The notes: a model not told the origin generated them from the letters alone. Positions 41,801-50,791 are shown, counted from the stretch's first letter. The stretch is DNA of 64,000 nt from Mesorhizobium loti (GCF_013170705.1 NZ_CP033334.1:4007501-4071500), one strand, 5' to 3'. Numbers and translations: made by a program.

Positions 41801-42484
41801 ATGCGCGGCATGATCGAAAGGATCACGTCCGCGCTTGACGCCAACGGCCTCATGCTGCGCGGCGGCTTTGCTTTTCCTGATAGCGATGCCCCTCATGGCG
41901 CATCGGGCGCACCGGCAAGGTCCATCCTGCTGGTGGGGCAGGCGGGTGCCGCACCCTGGCGGCATTTCCTGCGCTGGCGAGAGCAACAACCCCAGGCAAT
42001 CGCCAATCCGCTCGACACATGGTCACGCGAAACGATCGGCACGGTCGCGGAAAAATTTGGTGCCCGTGCCGTTTCGCCCTCGGACAAGCCCTATCTGCCG
42101 TTCCAGCAATGGGCGATGCGGGCGGAGGGATTAAAACCGTCGCCGCTCGGCATTCTCATGCATCCGCAATACGGGCTCTGGCATGCCTATCGCGGCGCGT
42201 TGCTGTTCGAGGACGAGATCGAGCTTTCGGAGCGGGCTGATGCAATCCACCTTTGCGATGCCTGTGTCGAGAAACCCTGCCTGAAATCCTGTCCGGTCGA
42301 TGCCTATTCCAGGGAGGGGTTTGCCTACCAGACCTGCCTTGCGCATGTGCGTGGCGGGAATGGCGAACCGTGCCGGAGCGGCGGCTGCCTCGACCGCAAT
42401 GCCTGTCCCTATGGCACCGCCTATCGTTATCCGCCGGAGGTTCAGGCCTTCCATATGGCGAGCTTCGTACGGGCCGCCAGCTGA
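41801..42484 (+). CDS. Eight-Cys double 4Fe-4S protein (QueG/ferredoxin-like)
   Basis: A 227-residue protein whose C-terminal half carries eight Cys: C152, C155, C160, C164 (CDACVEKPCLKSCP) and C179, C191, C196, C202, enough for two 4Fe-4S clusters. HPQYGLWHAYRGALLF before them resembles proteins of the QueG/reductive-dehalogenase ferredoxin type. It lies 97 nt after the MttB gene on the same strand, so it might deliver electrons for corrinoid reactivation. That role is inference. Confidence 0.75.
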   Translation: MRGMIERITSALDANGLMLRGGFAFPDSDAPHGASGAPARSILLVGQAGAAPWRHFLRWREQQPQAIANPLDTWSRETIGTVAEKFGARAVSPSDKPYLPFQQWAMRAEGLKPSPLGILMHPQYGLWHAYRGALLFEDEIELSERADAIHLCDACVEKPCLKSCPVDAYSREGFAYQTCLAHVRGGNGEPCRSGGCLDRNACPYGTAYRYPPEVQAFHMASFVRAAS

Positions 42485-42544
42485 TCAACGCCATCGTGTG
42501 GCGCTTGGATTTCCCGATGCGTGTCTTGACGGTGGACAAAAGCA

Positions 42545-42585
42545 GGCCTATTCATCAAGTCATCAGATGACTTGATGAATAGGCC
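42545..42585. promoter_or_regulatory. 41-nt perfect palindrome at GntR gene start
   Basis: Two exact 20-bp arms around a single central A. The core AAGTCATC-A-GATGACTT fits FCD-type GntR operators. It covers the TTG/ATG candidates at 42572-42577 and ends 1 nt before the ATG at 42587, so it can act as autoregulatory operator and as an mRNA hairpin over the ribosome site. Confidence 0.75.
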
Positions 42586-43264
42586 GATGCAACCCGCCAT
42601 CCGAACGAATCTTGCCGACAGCGCAGCCGGGAGCCTGCGTGCCGAAATCGTCGGCGGCCGCTGGGGCGTGGGCGAACGCATTCCCAATGAAGCGGCGCTC
42701 AGTGATCTGCTGTCGGTCAGCCGCGGCACTGTGCGTGAGGCGGTGAGGGTGCTGGTCTCGCAAGGATTGCTGGATACGCGCCAGGGCTCGGGCACCTATG
42801 TGCGCTCGACCGTCGATTCATCGGCCGCGCTCGACCGCGTCAAGCGAACCGGCTTGCGCGACCAATGGGAGGCGCGCGCAGCGCTGGACCTGGAGGCGGC
42901 GCGGCTTGCCGCCTTGCGCCGCACACCCGCCGATCTCGACCGGATGCGCCTGCTGCTTTCCGAGCGCGGCTCGGTCGCCGATGGCGGGAGCAACGCTTTC
43001 ATCCGGCGCGATCTCGCCTTCCACAAATCGGTCGTCGCGGCGTCCGGCAACAAGGCGATGATGGAGCTCTACGACTTCTTCACCGCGGCCATCACCGAAA
43101 CCATCCACGCCACCATCGACGGCGAACTGCCCGAGCCGGACCAGCAGGCGCATGCGGCGATCGTCGACGCCATAGCCGCGGGTGACCCCGACCGTGCGGT
43201 TTCCGCCGTCCGCGCTTTCATGGCGCCGGTTCTGGCCCAACTTGAAAGACTGCTTTCCCAATGA
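42575..43264 (+). CDS. GntR-family regulator (FadR/FCD subfamily)
   Basis: A 229-residue regulator with a winged helix-turn-helix (about 15-75; RIPNEAALSDLLSVSRGTVREAVRVLVSQGLL) and a C-terminal FCD ligand domain with metal-ligand His residues (LAFHKSVV, QAHAAIVDAI). The start could be ATG 42575, TTG 42572 or ATG 42587; all lie in or next to the palindrome. Overlaps the CynX/NimT transporter by 4 nt and probably represses it. Confidence 0.9.
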   Translation: MNRPMQPAIRTNLADSAAGSLRAEIVGGRWGVGERIPNEAALSDLLSVSRGTVREAVRVLVSQGLLDTRQGSGTYVRSTVDSSAALDRVKRTGLRDQWEARAALDLEAARLAALRRTPADLDRMRLLLSERGSVADGGSNAFIRRDLAFHKSVVAASGNKAMMELYDFFTAAITETIHATIDGELPEPDQQAHAAIVDAIAAGDPDRAVSAVRAFMAPVLAQLERLLSQ

Positions 43265-44568
43265 ACCAGACGTTTCGTCAGCCCGTTCCGACGGCGCAAT
43301 CCAACGCCATCGAGGGGCTGGACCTCATCGATGCCGAAGCCGATAGCTTGCCGAAGCCGCGGCCACCCGAACTGCGTAGCCGCTCCGCGCGCATCGTGCT
43401 TGGCGCAAGCCTTGTGCTGATCGCCTTCAATCTGCGGCCGCTATTTTCCAGCCTGTCGGTGCTGCTGCCCGAGGTGATGCAGGCGACCAGTCTTTCGACG
43501 ACCGGCGCCAGCCTGCTGACCACGCTTCCGGTCTTGTGTCTCGGCCTTTTCGCCCCCTTTGCTCCCCGGCTTGCCCAGCGCTACGGGGCTGAACGCACCT
43601 TGCTTGGCGCGCTTGCGCTGCTGGCGCTGGGAACCGGGCTGCGCTGGTTCGGTTCGGTGCCGCTGCTGTTTGTCGCCACCTTCCTTGCCGGCGGCGCCAT
43701 CGCCATCGGCAACGTGCTTTTGCCGGGTCTGGTCAAGCGCGATTTTGCCGGCAGCGCCGCCGTCATGACCGGGCTCTACACGATGGCCCTGTGCGCCGGT
43801 TCAGCCGCTGCCGCCGGCCTCACCTTGCCGATCGAGCATTTTGTCACGGGCTCATGGTCGGGCGCGCTCGCCGCATGGGCAGCGCCGACATTGGTCGTGC
43901 TGCTGATCTGGATCCCGCAGGCGCTGGGCAGCCGGCGGCAGGCCAGCCATCGCGGCTTTCGCGTCGTCGGCCTGTGGCGCGATCGCCTGGCCTGGCAGGT
44001 GACGCTGTTCATGGGGCTGCAGTCGGCGCTTGCCTACTGCATCTTCGGCTGGCTGGCGCCGATCCTGCGCGAGCGCGGCTTCGACGCGGCCACCGCCGGC
44101 GCCATCGCTTCGGTGTCCGTCATGGCGCAGGTCATCACCTGCCTTGCCGTGCCCTCCGTCGCGGTACGGCTCAGGGACCAGCGCGGCATCAACGTGGCGC
44201 TTGTTGGCGTGGCGGTGGTCGCGCTGCTCGGCATTCTCTTCGCGCCGACTTCGACCGTGCTTTTCTGGGCGATCCTGCAAGGCATCGGGCAAGGTGGCCT
44301 GATCGCTGCCGCCATGACCCTGATCGTTCTGCGTTCGCCGGATTCGCATGTCGCCGCGCATCTTTCGGGCATGGCGCAGGGCGTCGGCTATGTGCTTGCG
44401 GCAACCGGCCCGCTGTTGGTCGGCCTGATCCGCGGCTGGACCGGCAGTTTCTCGGAATCCGCCTTCCTGTTCGTCGCGCTTGGGCTGGGTGCCGCCATCA
44501 TGGGGTTCGGCGCCGGACGGGCGCTGCATGTCGGCGCCAGGACCATGCGCATCGATGGGGAAGGCTGA
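43261..44568 (+). CDS. MFS transporter of the CynX/NimT family
   Basis: A 435-residue 12-helix major-facilitator protein with a polar N-terminal extension of about 40 residues. FNLRPLFSSLSVLLPEV at the first helix is the signature of the CynX/NimT branch (cyanate, 2-nitroimidazole and similar substrates). Translationally coupled to the GntR regulator, which likely senses its substrate. Confidence 0.9.
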   Translation: MNQTFRQPVPTAQSNAIEGLDLIDAEADSLPKPRPPELRSRSARIVLGASLVLIAFNLRPLFSSLSVLLPEVMQATSLSTTGASLLTTLPVLCLGLFAPFAPRLAQRYGAERTLLGALALLALGTGLRWFGSVPLLFVATFLAGGAIAIGNVLLPGLVKRDFAGSAAVMTGLYTMALCAGSAAAAGLTLPIEHFVTGSWSGALAAWAAPTLVVLLIWIPQALGSRRQASHRGFRVVGLWRDRLAWQVTLFMGLQSALAYCIFGWLAPILRERGFDAATAGAIASVSVMAQVITCLAVPSVAVRLRDQRGINVALVGVAVVALLGILFAPTSTVLFWAILQGIGQGGLIAAAMTLIVLRSPDSHVAAHLSGMAQGVGYVLAATGPLLVGLIRGWTGSFSESAFLFVALGLGAAIMGFGAGRALHVGARTMRIDGEG

Positions 44569-44712
44569 TCCAAGCCTTCCATGTCGCGGCCTCGGGCACC
44601 CGCCAACGCGTCACGCGGTCCTGCACGAAATGTTGACCATGGAGATCAGGGAACGCCTTGCCGTGGCGGTTTGCGCGGATATGTATCGCTGCTCTGATCA
44701 ACGGAGCAGGCA

Positions 44713-45450
44713 ATGACGAAGCAGGACCTTCAGATCAAGACCCGTGACGGTGTGGCGAAGGCTGGCCTGTTCCGCTCGGCCAAGAGCTCTCCAGCCAAGG
44801 CCGGCGTCATTGTCTACCAGGATGCGTTCGGTCCGCGCGCCGCGCTCGACGGCATGGCCGCGCGACTGGCGGGCGAGGGCTATGCGGTGCTGGTGCCCGA
44901 TCTCTTCCATCGCAACGCGCCTTACGGGCCGTTCGATGCCAAGACCGCCTTCGTCGAGGAAAAAACCAAGGCAGCGCTGATGGCGCTGGTCACCGGCACG
45001 ACACAGGAGATGACGATCAGCGACAGCGCGGCCTTTCTCGATGCGCTCGCCGGCGAAGACGTCACCGGGCCGATCGGCACAGTCGGCTATTGCATGGGTG
45101 GTGCGCGGGCGCTGAACGCCGCCGCGTCCTATCCCGAAAGGATCAAGGCCGCCGCGAGTTTCCATGGCGGCAATCTTGCCAGCGACGCCGCCGACAGCCC
45201 GCACCGCAAGGCCGCGTCCATCAAGGCGCGTGTCTATGTCGGCATGGCCGGCGTCGACAGGAGTTTTCCGCCCGAACAGTCGACGCGGCTGGAGGAGGCA
45301 CTGCGGAACGCGGAGGTCGACCACACGATCGAGAACTATGTCGGCATGGCGCACGGCTGGTGCGTGCCGGATCACAGCGTCTACAACGAAGCCGGCGCCG
45401 AGCGGCATTGGCAAAGGCTGATCACGCTGTTTGCCGAAACACTGATCTGA
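44713..45450 (+). CDS. Dienelactone hydrolase family protein
   Basis: A 245-residue alpha/beta hydrolase with the Cys nucleophile C127 in GYCMGG, Asp in GVDRSFP and His in GMAHGW, the DLH triad. These enzymes open lactone rings or cleave esters of aromatic degradation products. A GGAGCAGG site precedes the ATG. Stand-alone gene. Confidence 0.88.
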   Translation: MTKQDLQIKTRDGVAKAGLFRSAKSSPAKAGVIVYQDAFGPRAALDGMAARLAGEGYAVLVPDLFHRNAPYGPFDAKTAFVEEKTKAALMALVTGTTQEMTISDSAAFLDALAGEDVTGPIGTVGYCMGGARALNAAASYPERIKAAASFHGGNLASDAADSPHRKAASIKARVYVGMAGVDRSFPPEQSTRLEEALRNAEVDHTIENYVGMAHGWCVPDHSVYNEAGAERHWQRLITLFAETLI

Positions 45451-45758
45451 GCCGTCGAGCGGATCGCCTGAACCAGGCCGATCGCATGAAGTCCGATAGC
45501 CACGCCTGCGCCGATCAAAAGCAGGGATTGACCTTGGTTAGAAGAAGCGTGGCGGTAGATGCCAATGCGATGGCGCGCAGAGACCCAAGTCGATACGGAA
45601 TTGCCAGCATCATGCTTGATGCCAGCGGGCCCCTCTTTCTTGTTCTTGCGCCGGATGTGAAGGCGTCCCGGCAGGCGATTTGAGTGTCAAAGCGCCGGGC
45701 GGAAAAAAATCTTTGCATCACCCCAAGGATCGGCCATTAGCCTTCGTCCAACAGGCAA
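45451..45758. other. 308-nt intergenic stretch
   Basis: Between the dienelactone hydrolase and the ECF sigma factor. I see no convincing gene or RNA. The last 60 nt contain an AT-rich run (GGAAAAAAATCTTTGC) and CCCCAAGGATCGG then CGTCC, which may be part of the sigma-factor promoter, but the spacing does not match a promoter class I can name. Confidence 0.4.
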
Positions 45759-46322
45759 ATGATGGCGATGATGCTGGATGAGAGCGAAGCCTCCGACGCC
45801 GAACTGATCGGGCGGGCGAAGGGCGGGGACAGAGGGGCCTTCGGCAAATTGCTGGAGCGTCACTACGACTTCGTCTATCGCGCCGCCTATCGCTGGTGCG
45901 GCAAGAAGGCGGATGCCGAAGACATCGCCCAGGAAGTCTGTGTCCGGCTTGGCAAGGCGATCCGCGACTATCGCGGTGGCGGCGCCTTCACGACATGGCT
46001 CTACACCATGACGATGAACGCGGCGCGCGACATGATGCGCAAGACCGCCCGCGAGACGGTCAAGACCGAGGCCTATGGCGTCCATGCGCTGATTTCGGGC
46101 GAGGTCCTGGCCGAGAGCGAGGATCCGGCCGAGGCGCTGTGGGCAGCGGTGCGGCAGCTTCCGGACAAGCAGCGCGATGCCGTACTGCTTGTCTATGGCG
46201 AGGGCCTGAGCCACGCGGCCGCCGCCGAGGCGATGGCGATCTCGGAGACGACGGTTTCCTGGCACATCCATGAAGCGAAGAAACGGCTGAAGACGCTGAT
46301 GCGCTCGGCCGGGGAAGTGTGA
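45759..46322 (+). CDS. ECF-type RNA polymerase sigma factor
   Basis: A 187-residue extracytoplasmic-function sigma factor with region 2 (DFVYRAAYRWCGKKADAEDIAQEVCVRL, TTWLYTMTMNAARD) and region 4 (LPDKQRDAVLLVYGEGLSHAAAAEAMAISETTVSWHIHEAKKRL). Several ATGs at the start leave a few residues of uncertainty. The next gene, a membrane-anchored VWA protein, starts 2 nt after its stop and may act as its anti-sigma factor. Confidence 0.92.
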   Translation: MMAMMLDESEASDAELIGRAKGGDRGAFGKLLERHYDFVYRAAYRWCGKKADAEDIAQEVCVRLGKAIRDYRGGGAFTTWLYTMTMNAARDMMRKTARETVKTEAYGVHALISGEVLAESEDPAEALWAAVRQLPDKQRDAVLLVYGEGLSHAAAAEAMAISETTVSWHIHEAKKRLKTLMRSAGEV

Positions 46323-46324
46323 CC

Positions 46325-48439
46325 ATGGTCGACGACAACGAACTTAACAGACTGCGCGATATCGCAGCACCGGTGCCGGGCGAGAGCGCGAAGGCGCGCG
46401 CCTTCGAGGCTGCCATGCACGCCTATGATCAGGAAAATATTTCTGCCGTCACCCAAGGATCGGTCGGCGGTCTTCGTCTCACAGAGCGAGCACAAAAGCT
46501 CTGGAGCGAGATCATGCAAAAGAAACTCATCGCCACGCCGGCCCTTGCCGGGCTCGTCGCCCTGCCGATCGCCGGATACGCCACTTTCCACCTGCTGAGG
46601 GAACAGCCGCCCAAATTCGGCGGCGACGAAAAGATCACCGAGACGCTGGCCGACAAGCCGGCGACCGTGAAGCCAGTCGTGGCAGAGCCGAAGCAAGCTC
46701 CGACCGAACTGGCGAAGGACAAGAAGGCCGATGCCGATGTGGAGAGCCGCGACGCCGCCGATGCGCTTGTCGCGCCGACCGCTCCGCCGAAACCCGAATC
46801 CGCCCAGGCCGGTGGCTCAGCCCAGCAGACCGCCGCGGAGCGCGGGGCGGTGGCCGAGCCGGCACCGCCAGCGCCGACGGGTAAATTCGCACTGGACGGA
46901 ACTGTAAGCGCGCCCAGCACATCGCGGGTCGCCCGCATGCCGGCTGCTGAATCCAAACTGATGGCGCCGCTGCCCACCGCACCGACGGACCAGATTGCGC
47001 CACAAGAGGAAAATCGCAACCGCATCGAGGATTTCAAGACCAATCCGGTGCATGCGGCACTCGCAGACCCGGTCTCGACCTTCTCGATCGATGTCGATAC
47101 CGCCTCCTATTCCTTCGTGCGCCGTTCGCTGAAGGAAGGGTCCGTGCCGCAGGCCGATACAGTGCGCGTCGAGGAGATGATCAACTACTTCCCCTATGAC
47201 TGGAAGGGGCCGGACTCGGCGTCGACGCCTTTCAACTCGACCGTCAGCGTGATGCCGACGCCGTGGAACGAGCATACCAAGCTGATGCATGTCGCCATCA
47301 AGGGCTTCGACATCAAGCCGACCGAGCAGCCGAAGGCCAATCTGGTGTTCCTGATCGATGTCTCGGGTTCGATGGACGAGCCGGACAAGCTGCCGCTGCT
47401 CAAATCGGCATTCCGGCTGCTGGTCAGCAAGTTGAAGGCTGACGACACCATCTCCATCGTCACCTATGCTGGAGAGGCCGGCACGGTGCTGATGCCGACC
47501 AAGGCTGCCGAAAAGGACAAGATTCTCAATGCCATCGACAATCTGACGCCCGGCGGTTCGACGGCCGGTGAGGCCGGCATCAAGGAAGCCTACAAGCTTG
47601 CCCAGCAATCCTTCATCAAGAACGGCGTCAACCGGGTGATGCTGGCCACCGATGGCGACTTCAATGTCGGCCAGAGCGACGATGATGATCTGAAGCGCCT
47701 GATCGAACAGGAGCGCAAGTCGGGTGTCTTCCTGTCGGTGTTCGGCTTTGGGCATGACAATCTGAACGACCAGATGATGCAGACCATTGCCCAGAACGGC
47801 AACGGCACCGCCGCCTATATCGACACGCTGGCCGAAGCCGAAAAGGTGCTTGTCGAGGATGCCTCCTCGACGCTGTTCCCGATCGCCAAGGACGTGAAGA
47901 TCCAGGTCGAGTTCAATCCGAACAAGGTCTCCGAATACCGGCTGATCGGTTACGAGACCCGGGCGCTCAGCCGCGAGGATTTCAACAATGACCGTGTCGA
48001 TGCCGGCGACATCGGCTCCGGCCATTCGGTCACCGCGATCTACGAGATCACACCAAAGGGCAGCGGCGGCGAGCAGATCGACCCGCTGCGCTATGGCCAG
48101 GCCACGGTCAACAATGGCGGTGTCGCCAACGCGGATGAATATGCCTTCGTCAAGATCCGCTACAAGCTGCCCACCGAGGACGTCTCGAAGCTGATCACCA
48201 CGCCGGTGACATCGGCCAACGAGGTGGCGTCCTTCGACCAGGCGAGCACCGACCAGCGCTTTTCCGTCGCGGTCGCGGCCTTTGGCCAGAAGCTGCGCGA
48301 CGAGGATGCGACCGCGAAGTTCGGTTACGACAGGATCATGGAGATTGCCACTGCCGCCCGAGGAGCCGATCCGTTTGGGTACAGGTCTGAGTTCCTCTCG
48401 CTCGTGCGCCTTGCCTCGGCGCTGGGCGGTAACCGGTAG
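46325..48439 (+). CDS. Membrane-anchored VWA protein (YfbK-like), possible anti-sigma factor
   Basis: A 704-residue protein. A short cytoplasmic N-terminus (about 1-70), one membrane helix (about 73-90), a long Ala/Pro/Lys-rich linker, a von Willebrand factor N-terminal region, a VWA domain with MIDAS DVSGSMD (345-351) and a YfbK-type C-terminal region. Its position right behind an ECF sigma factor suggests the N-terminus holds the sigma factor and the VWA domain senses an outer signal; this is inference. The ATG at 46325 is preceded by GGGGAAG; a GTG two codons earlier overlaps the sigma stop. Confidence 0.87.
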   Translation: MVDDNELNRLRDIAAPVPGESAKARAFEAAMHAYDQENISAVTQGSVGGLRLTERAQKLWSEIMQKKLIATPALAGLVALPIAGYATFHLLREQPPKFGGDEKITETLADKPATVKPVVAEPKQAPTELAKDKKADADVESRDAADALVAPTAPPKPESAQAGGSAQQTAAERGAVAEPAPPAPTGKFALDGTVSAPSTSRVARMPAAESKLMAPLPTAPTDQIAPQEENRNRIEDFKTNPVHAALADPVSTFSIDVDTASYSFVRRSLKEGSVPQADTVRVEEMINYFPYDWKGPDSASTPFNSTVSVMPTPWNEHTKLMHVAIKGFDIKPTEQPKANLVFLIDVSGSMDEPDKLPLLKSAFRLLVSKLKADDTISIVTYAGEAGTVLMPTKAAEKDKILNAIDNLTPGGSTAGEAGIKEAYKLAQQSFIKNGVNRVMLATDGDFNVGQSDDDDLKRLIEQERKSGVFLSVFGFGHDNLNDQMMQTIAQNGNGTAAYIDTLAEAEKVLVEDASSTLFPIAKDVKIQVEFNPNKVSEYRLIGYETRALSREDFNNDRVDAGDIGSGHSVTAIYEITPKGSGGEQIDPLRYGQATVNNGGVANADEYAFVKIRYKLPTEDVSKLITTPVTSANEVASFDQASTDQRFSVAVAAFGQKLRDEDATAKFGYDRIMEIATAARGADPFGYRSEFLSLVRLASALGGNR

Positions 48440-48509
48440 TGGTGATACGGCCGGTTTCTTTCAGATGGGATCGTTCTGATACGGGAAACCGGCCCACGGG
48501 CGGGTGAGG

Positions 48510-48549
48510 CAGGCCGGCGAGGGATTTTTCCCTTGCCGGCCTTTTTTTG
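48510..48549 (+). terminator. Rho-independent terminator
   Basis: Long stem AGGCCGGCGAGGGA / TCCCTTGCCGGCCT (one mismatch) followed by TTTTTTTG, about 70 nt after the VWA gene. Confidence 0.9.
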
Positions 48550-48599
48550 TTGTGTGGCTGCCTTGCGCCACCCATGCTGGCGAGGGGAAAGGCAGGATC

Positions 48600-49295
48600 A
48601 TGAAGAAGCGTATTATTCTCGTGCGGCACAGCGACGAGCCCGCAGACGACCGCATGTTCGCCTACCTCCAGAAGAACGGCTACGAACCGGTCTTGCGCCG
48701 CGCCTTTGCCGGAGAGGCGCTCGATGCGGATGATACTGTCGCAGGCGGCGTGATTTATGGCGGAATGTACAATGTATATGATACCTCGCTGCATCCGTTT
48801 TTGCTGGACGAATACCGGTTTATCGACTTCTGCATGAATGCCGGCATCCCGTTGCTCGGTATTTGCCAGGGCGCTCAGCAAATTGCCTGGCTTCACGGCG
48901 CGCAGGTCGGTCCGCCGGCAAGCGGGGTACACGAATTTGGGTGTTACCCACTTTATCCCTCGGCCGGAGCTGAGGATTTCCTGCCTGCGCCGATCCATGT
49001 GACGCAGTCACACTGGCATGGCTTCGAACTGCCGGAAGGGGCCCAGCATCTTGCCTCGAGCGACCTTTTCCCCAATCAGGCTTTCCGTATCGGCGACAAG
49101 GTGTACGGCCTGCAATTCCATGCGGAAGTAACGCCAATAGGATTTCAGCGTGTGCAGAACCGCCCGACAGCGAATTATGACAAGCCGGGCGCACAGACGC
49201 GCGAGGAGCAGGATCGCCTCATGGTCCTGCACGATGCGGCGCAAGCCGCCTGGTTCAATGGGTTCTTGCGCAAGCTTTTTCCGCCGTTGATTTAG
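48600..49295 (+). CDS. Class I glutamine amidotransferase
   Basis: A 231-residue stand-alone GATase1 protein with the nucleophile Cys89 in GICQGAQQ and the His-Glu pair in LQFHAEVT. It is similar to GMP-synthase-like amidotransferases that release ammonia from glutamine or hydrolyse gamma-glutamyl compounds. A GGCAGGA site precedes the ATG. No operon partner is obvious. Confidence 0.87.
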   Translation: MKKRIILVRHSDEPADDRMFAYLQKNGYEPVLRRAFAGEALDADDTVAGGVIYGGMYNVYDTSLHPFLLDEYRFIDFCMNAGIPLLGICQGAQQIAWLHGAQVGPPASGVHEFGCYPLYPSAGAEDFLPAPIHVTQSHWHGFELPEGAQHLASSDLFPNQAFRIGDKVYGLQFHAEVTPIGFQRVQNRPTANYDKPGAQTREEQDRLMVLHDAAQAAWFNGFLRKLFPPLI

Positions 49296-49428
49296 CCGCC
49301 CCAACGACGGCGGCATCGCAGGTTCATAGCTATCTGCCGGATCGTTAAATTGCGCGGTATTTCCGGTACCGGATCGCAATGTCCTCTCGTTACACCGGGC
49401 TTGTTTACAGGGCTTGAGGGAGCCGGAA

Positions 49429-49698
49429 TTGCAGATCAGGACTATCGCCAACGCGCCCCCGCCGGCGCGAGACGCTTCGCCGGTTTCATCAGCCTCGTCA
49501 GCCGAAACCAGACGCATCAGCGACGATGTCGCGCAGGCGCGTGACACCGCAATGTCGGCGCTGACCAACGACCGCTTCCGCCTGATGCTGGAACAGATCA
49601 CCGACCCGGGTTCATCCGGTGCCCTGATGACAATGCGCGGCGACAATGTGGTCGATTTCAAGTCGGCGCAGTCGAGCTACGCCGACAATAGCGATTAA
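49429..49698 (+). CDS. Small hypothetical protein
   Basis: An 89-residue hydrophilic protein, likely starting at TTG 49429 because GAGGGAG lies 6-7 nt upstream; a TTG five codons earlier is an alternative. Ala/Ser-rich N-terminus and a C-terminal part with NDRFRLMLEQITDPGSSGALMTM. No family recognised. It is convergent with the homocysteine methyltransferase gene. Confidence 0.6.
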   Translation: MQIRTIANAPPPARDASPVSSASSAETRRISDDVAQARDTAMSALTNDRFRLMLEQITDPGSSGALMTMRGDNVVDFKSAQSSYADNSD

Positions 49699-49713
49699 CC
49701 CAAGGATATTGCC

Positions 49714-50751
49714 TCAGGCCCGGCTGCGGCGGCGTTCGCGGCGGGCTTCGCTTGTCTCGGCGGTGTTTTCCGTCGCCACCTTGTTGCGCATCGGACCGAT
49801 GCGCTCGACGATCGTCTCGACCGTCGGGCGGCTGGCCTTGGTATGGGCGTCGAGCGCCTTGCGCATGGCGGCAAGGTGCTGGAACGAGGTGCCGCAGCAG
49901 CCGCCGACGATTTTCGCGCCGGCATCGACAGCGAGACGCACATAGTCGGCCATCAATTCCGGCGTGCCGGAATAATGGATCTCGGTGCCGCGGAATTCGG
50001 GAATGCCGCAATTGCCCTTGACGATCACCGTCGCCTGCGGCTTCGCCTCGGTCATGTCGAGCAGCGAGGCCAGGATATCGGAAGCGCCGACACCGCAATT
50101 GGCGCCAACGCCGAGCGGGGCCTGCGACAGGCCATCGGCGACGCCGTGGATGTCTTTCGGCAACAGGCCCATCATGGTCCGGCCGGCCGTGTCGAAGGAG
50201 CCGGTATAAGTGTAGGGCAGGCCGACGCGAATTGCCGCCTCGGCGGCGGCGCGGATTTCGTCGGGCGCCGACATGGTCTCGATCCAGGCCACTTCGGCGC
50301 CGCCTTCCTTGAGACCCTCGATCTGCTCGGCAAAGGCGTCGACCGCCTCGTCATAGGTCATGGCGCCGAGCGGCACCAGCAACTCACCGGTCGGGCCGAC
50401 GGAGCCGGCAACGATGACCTTGCGGCCGGCCTTGTCGGCAACCGCCCGCGCAATCTCGGCGGCGCGCTTGTTCAGCGCATGGACACGGTCCTGCGCATGG
50501 TGGAGCTTCAACCGATGACGGGTGCCGCCGAAGGAGTTGGTCAGGATGATGTCGGCGCCGGCATCGACGAAATTCTGGTGCAGGCTGGTGATGGTGTCGG
50601 GCGCGGTCTCGTTCAGCAGTTCCGGCGCCTCGCCGGCCTCCAGACCCATGGCGAACAAATTGGTGCCCGTGGCGCCATCGGCCAGCAGCACGCCCTTTTC
50701 AGCCAGCAAGGCATCGATCGGATTGGTCGTCGTCATCGGATTGGCTTTCAT
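49714..50751 (-). CDS. bmt: Homocysteine S-methyltransferase, betaine-homocysteine type
   Basis: A 345-residue zinc-dependent methyltransferase. The zinc ligands are C219 (GANCG) and C285, C286 (GGCCGT). The start MTTTNPIDALLAEKGVLLADGATGTNLF resembles the rhizobial Bmt enzyme, which makes methionine from homocysteine using glycine betaine or a related methyl donor. An Arg-rich tail (335-345) follows the last barrel helix. The palindrome at 50770-50791 lies just upstream. The ATG at 50751 or the one five codons later (50736) may be the start. Confidence 0.85.
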   Translation of the reverse strand: MKANPMTTTNPIDALLAEKGVLLADGATGTNLFAMGLEAGEAPELLNETAPDTITSLHQNFVDAGADIILTNSFGGTRHRLKLHHAQDRVHALNKRAAEIARAVADKAGRKVIVAGSVGPTGELLVPLGAMTYDEAVDAFAEQIEGLKEGGAEVAWIETMSAPDEIRAAAEAAIRVGLPYTYTGSFDTAGRTMMGLLPKDIHGVADGLSQAPLGVGANCGVGASDILASLLDMTEAKPQATVIVKGNCGIPEFRGTEIHYSGTPELMADYVRLAVDAGAKIVGGCCGTSFQHLAAMRKALDAHTKASRPTVETIVERIGPMRNKVATENTAETSEARRERRRSRA

Positions 50752-50769
50752 ATTTCGAAGTCAAATAAG

Positions 50770-50791
50770 GATATAAAGAAGTCTTTATGTC
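50770..50791. promoter_or_regulatory. Palindromic operator, ATAAAGA type (site 2)
   Basis: Arms GATATAAAGA and TCTTTATGTC with a 2-nt spacer, 18 nt before the homocysteine methyltransferase start. It differs by one base per dyad from the site at 33455-33476, with the same spacing and nearly the same distance to the start codon. Confidence 0.75.

Noticed and set aside
45720..45758. Autoregulatory ECF promoter upstream of the sigma factor
   Set aside because: GGATC and CGTCC are 13 nt apart, too close for the usual 16-17 nt spacing, so I do not list it as a promoter.
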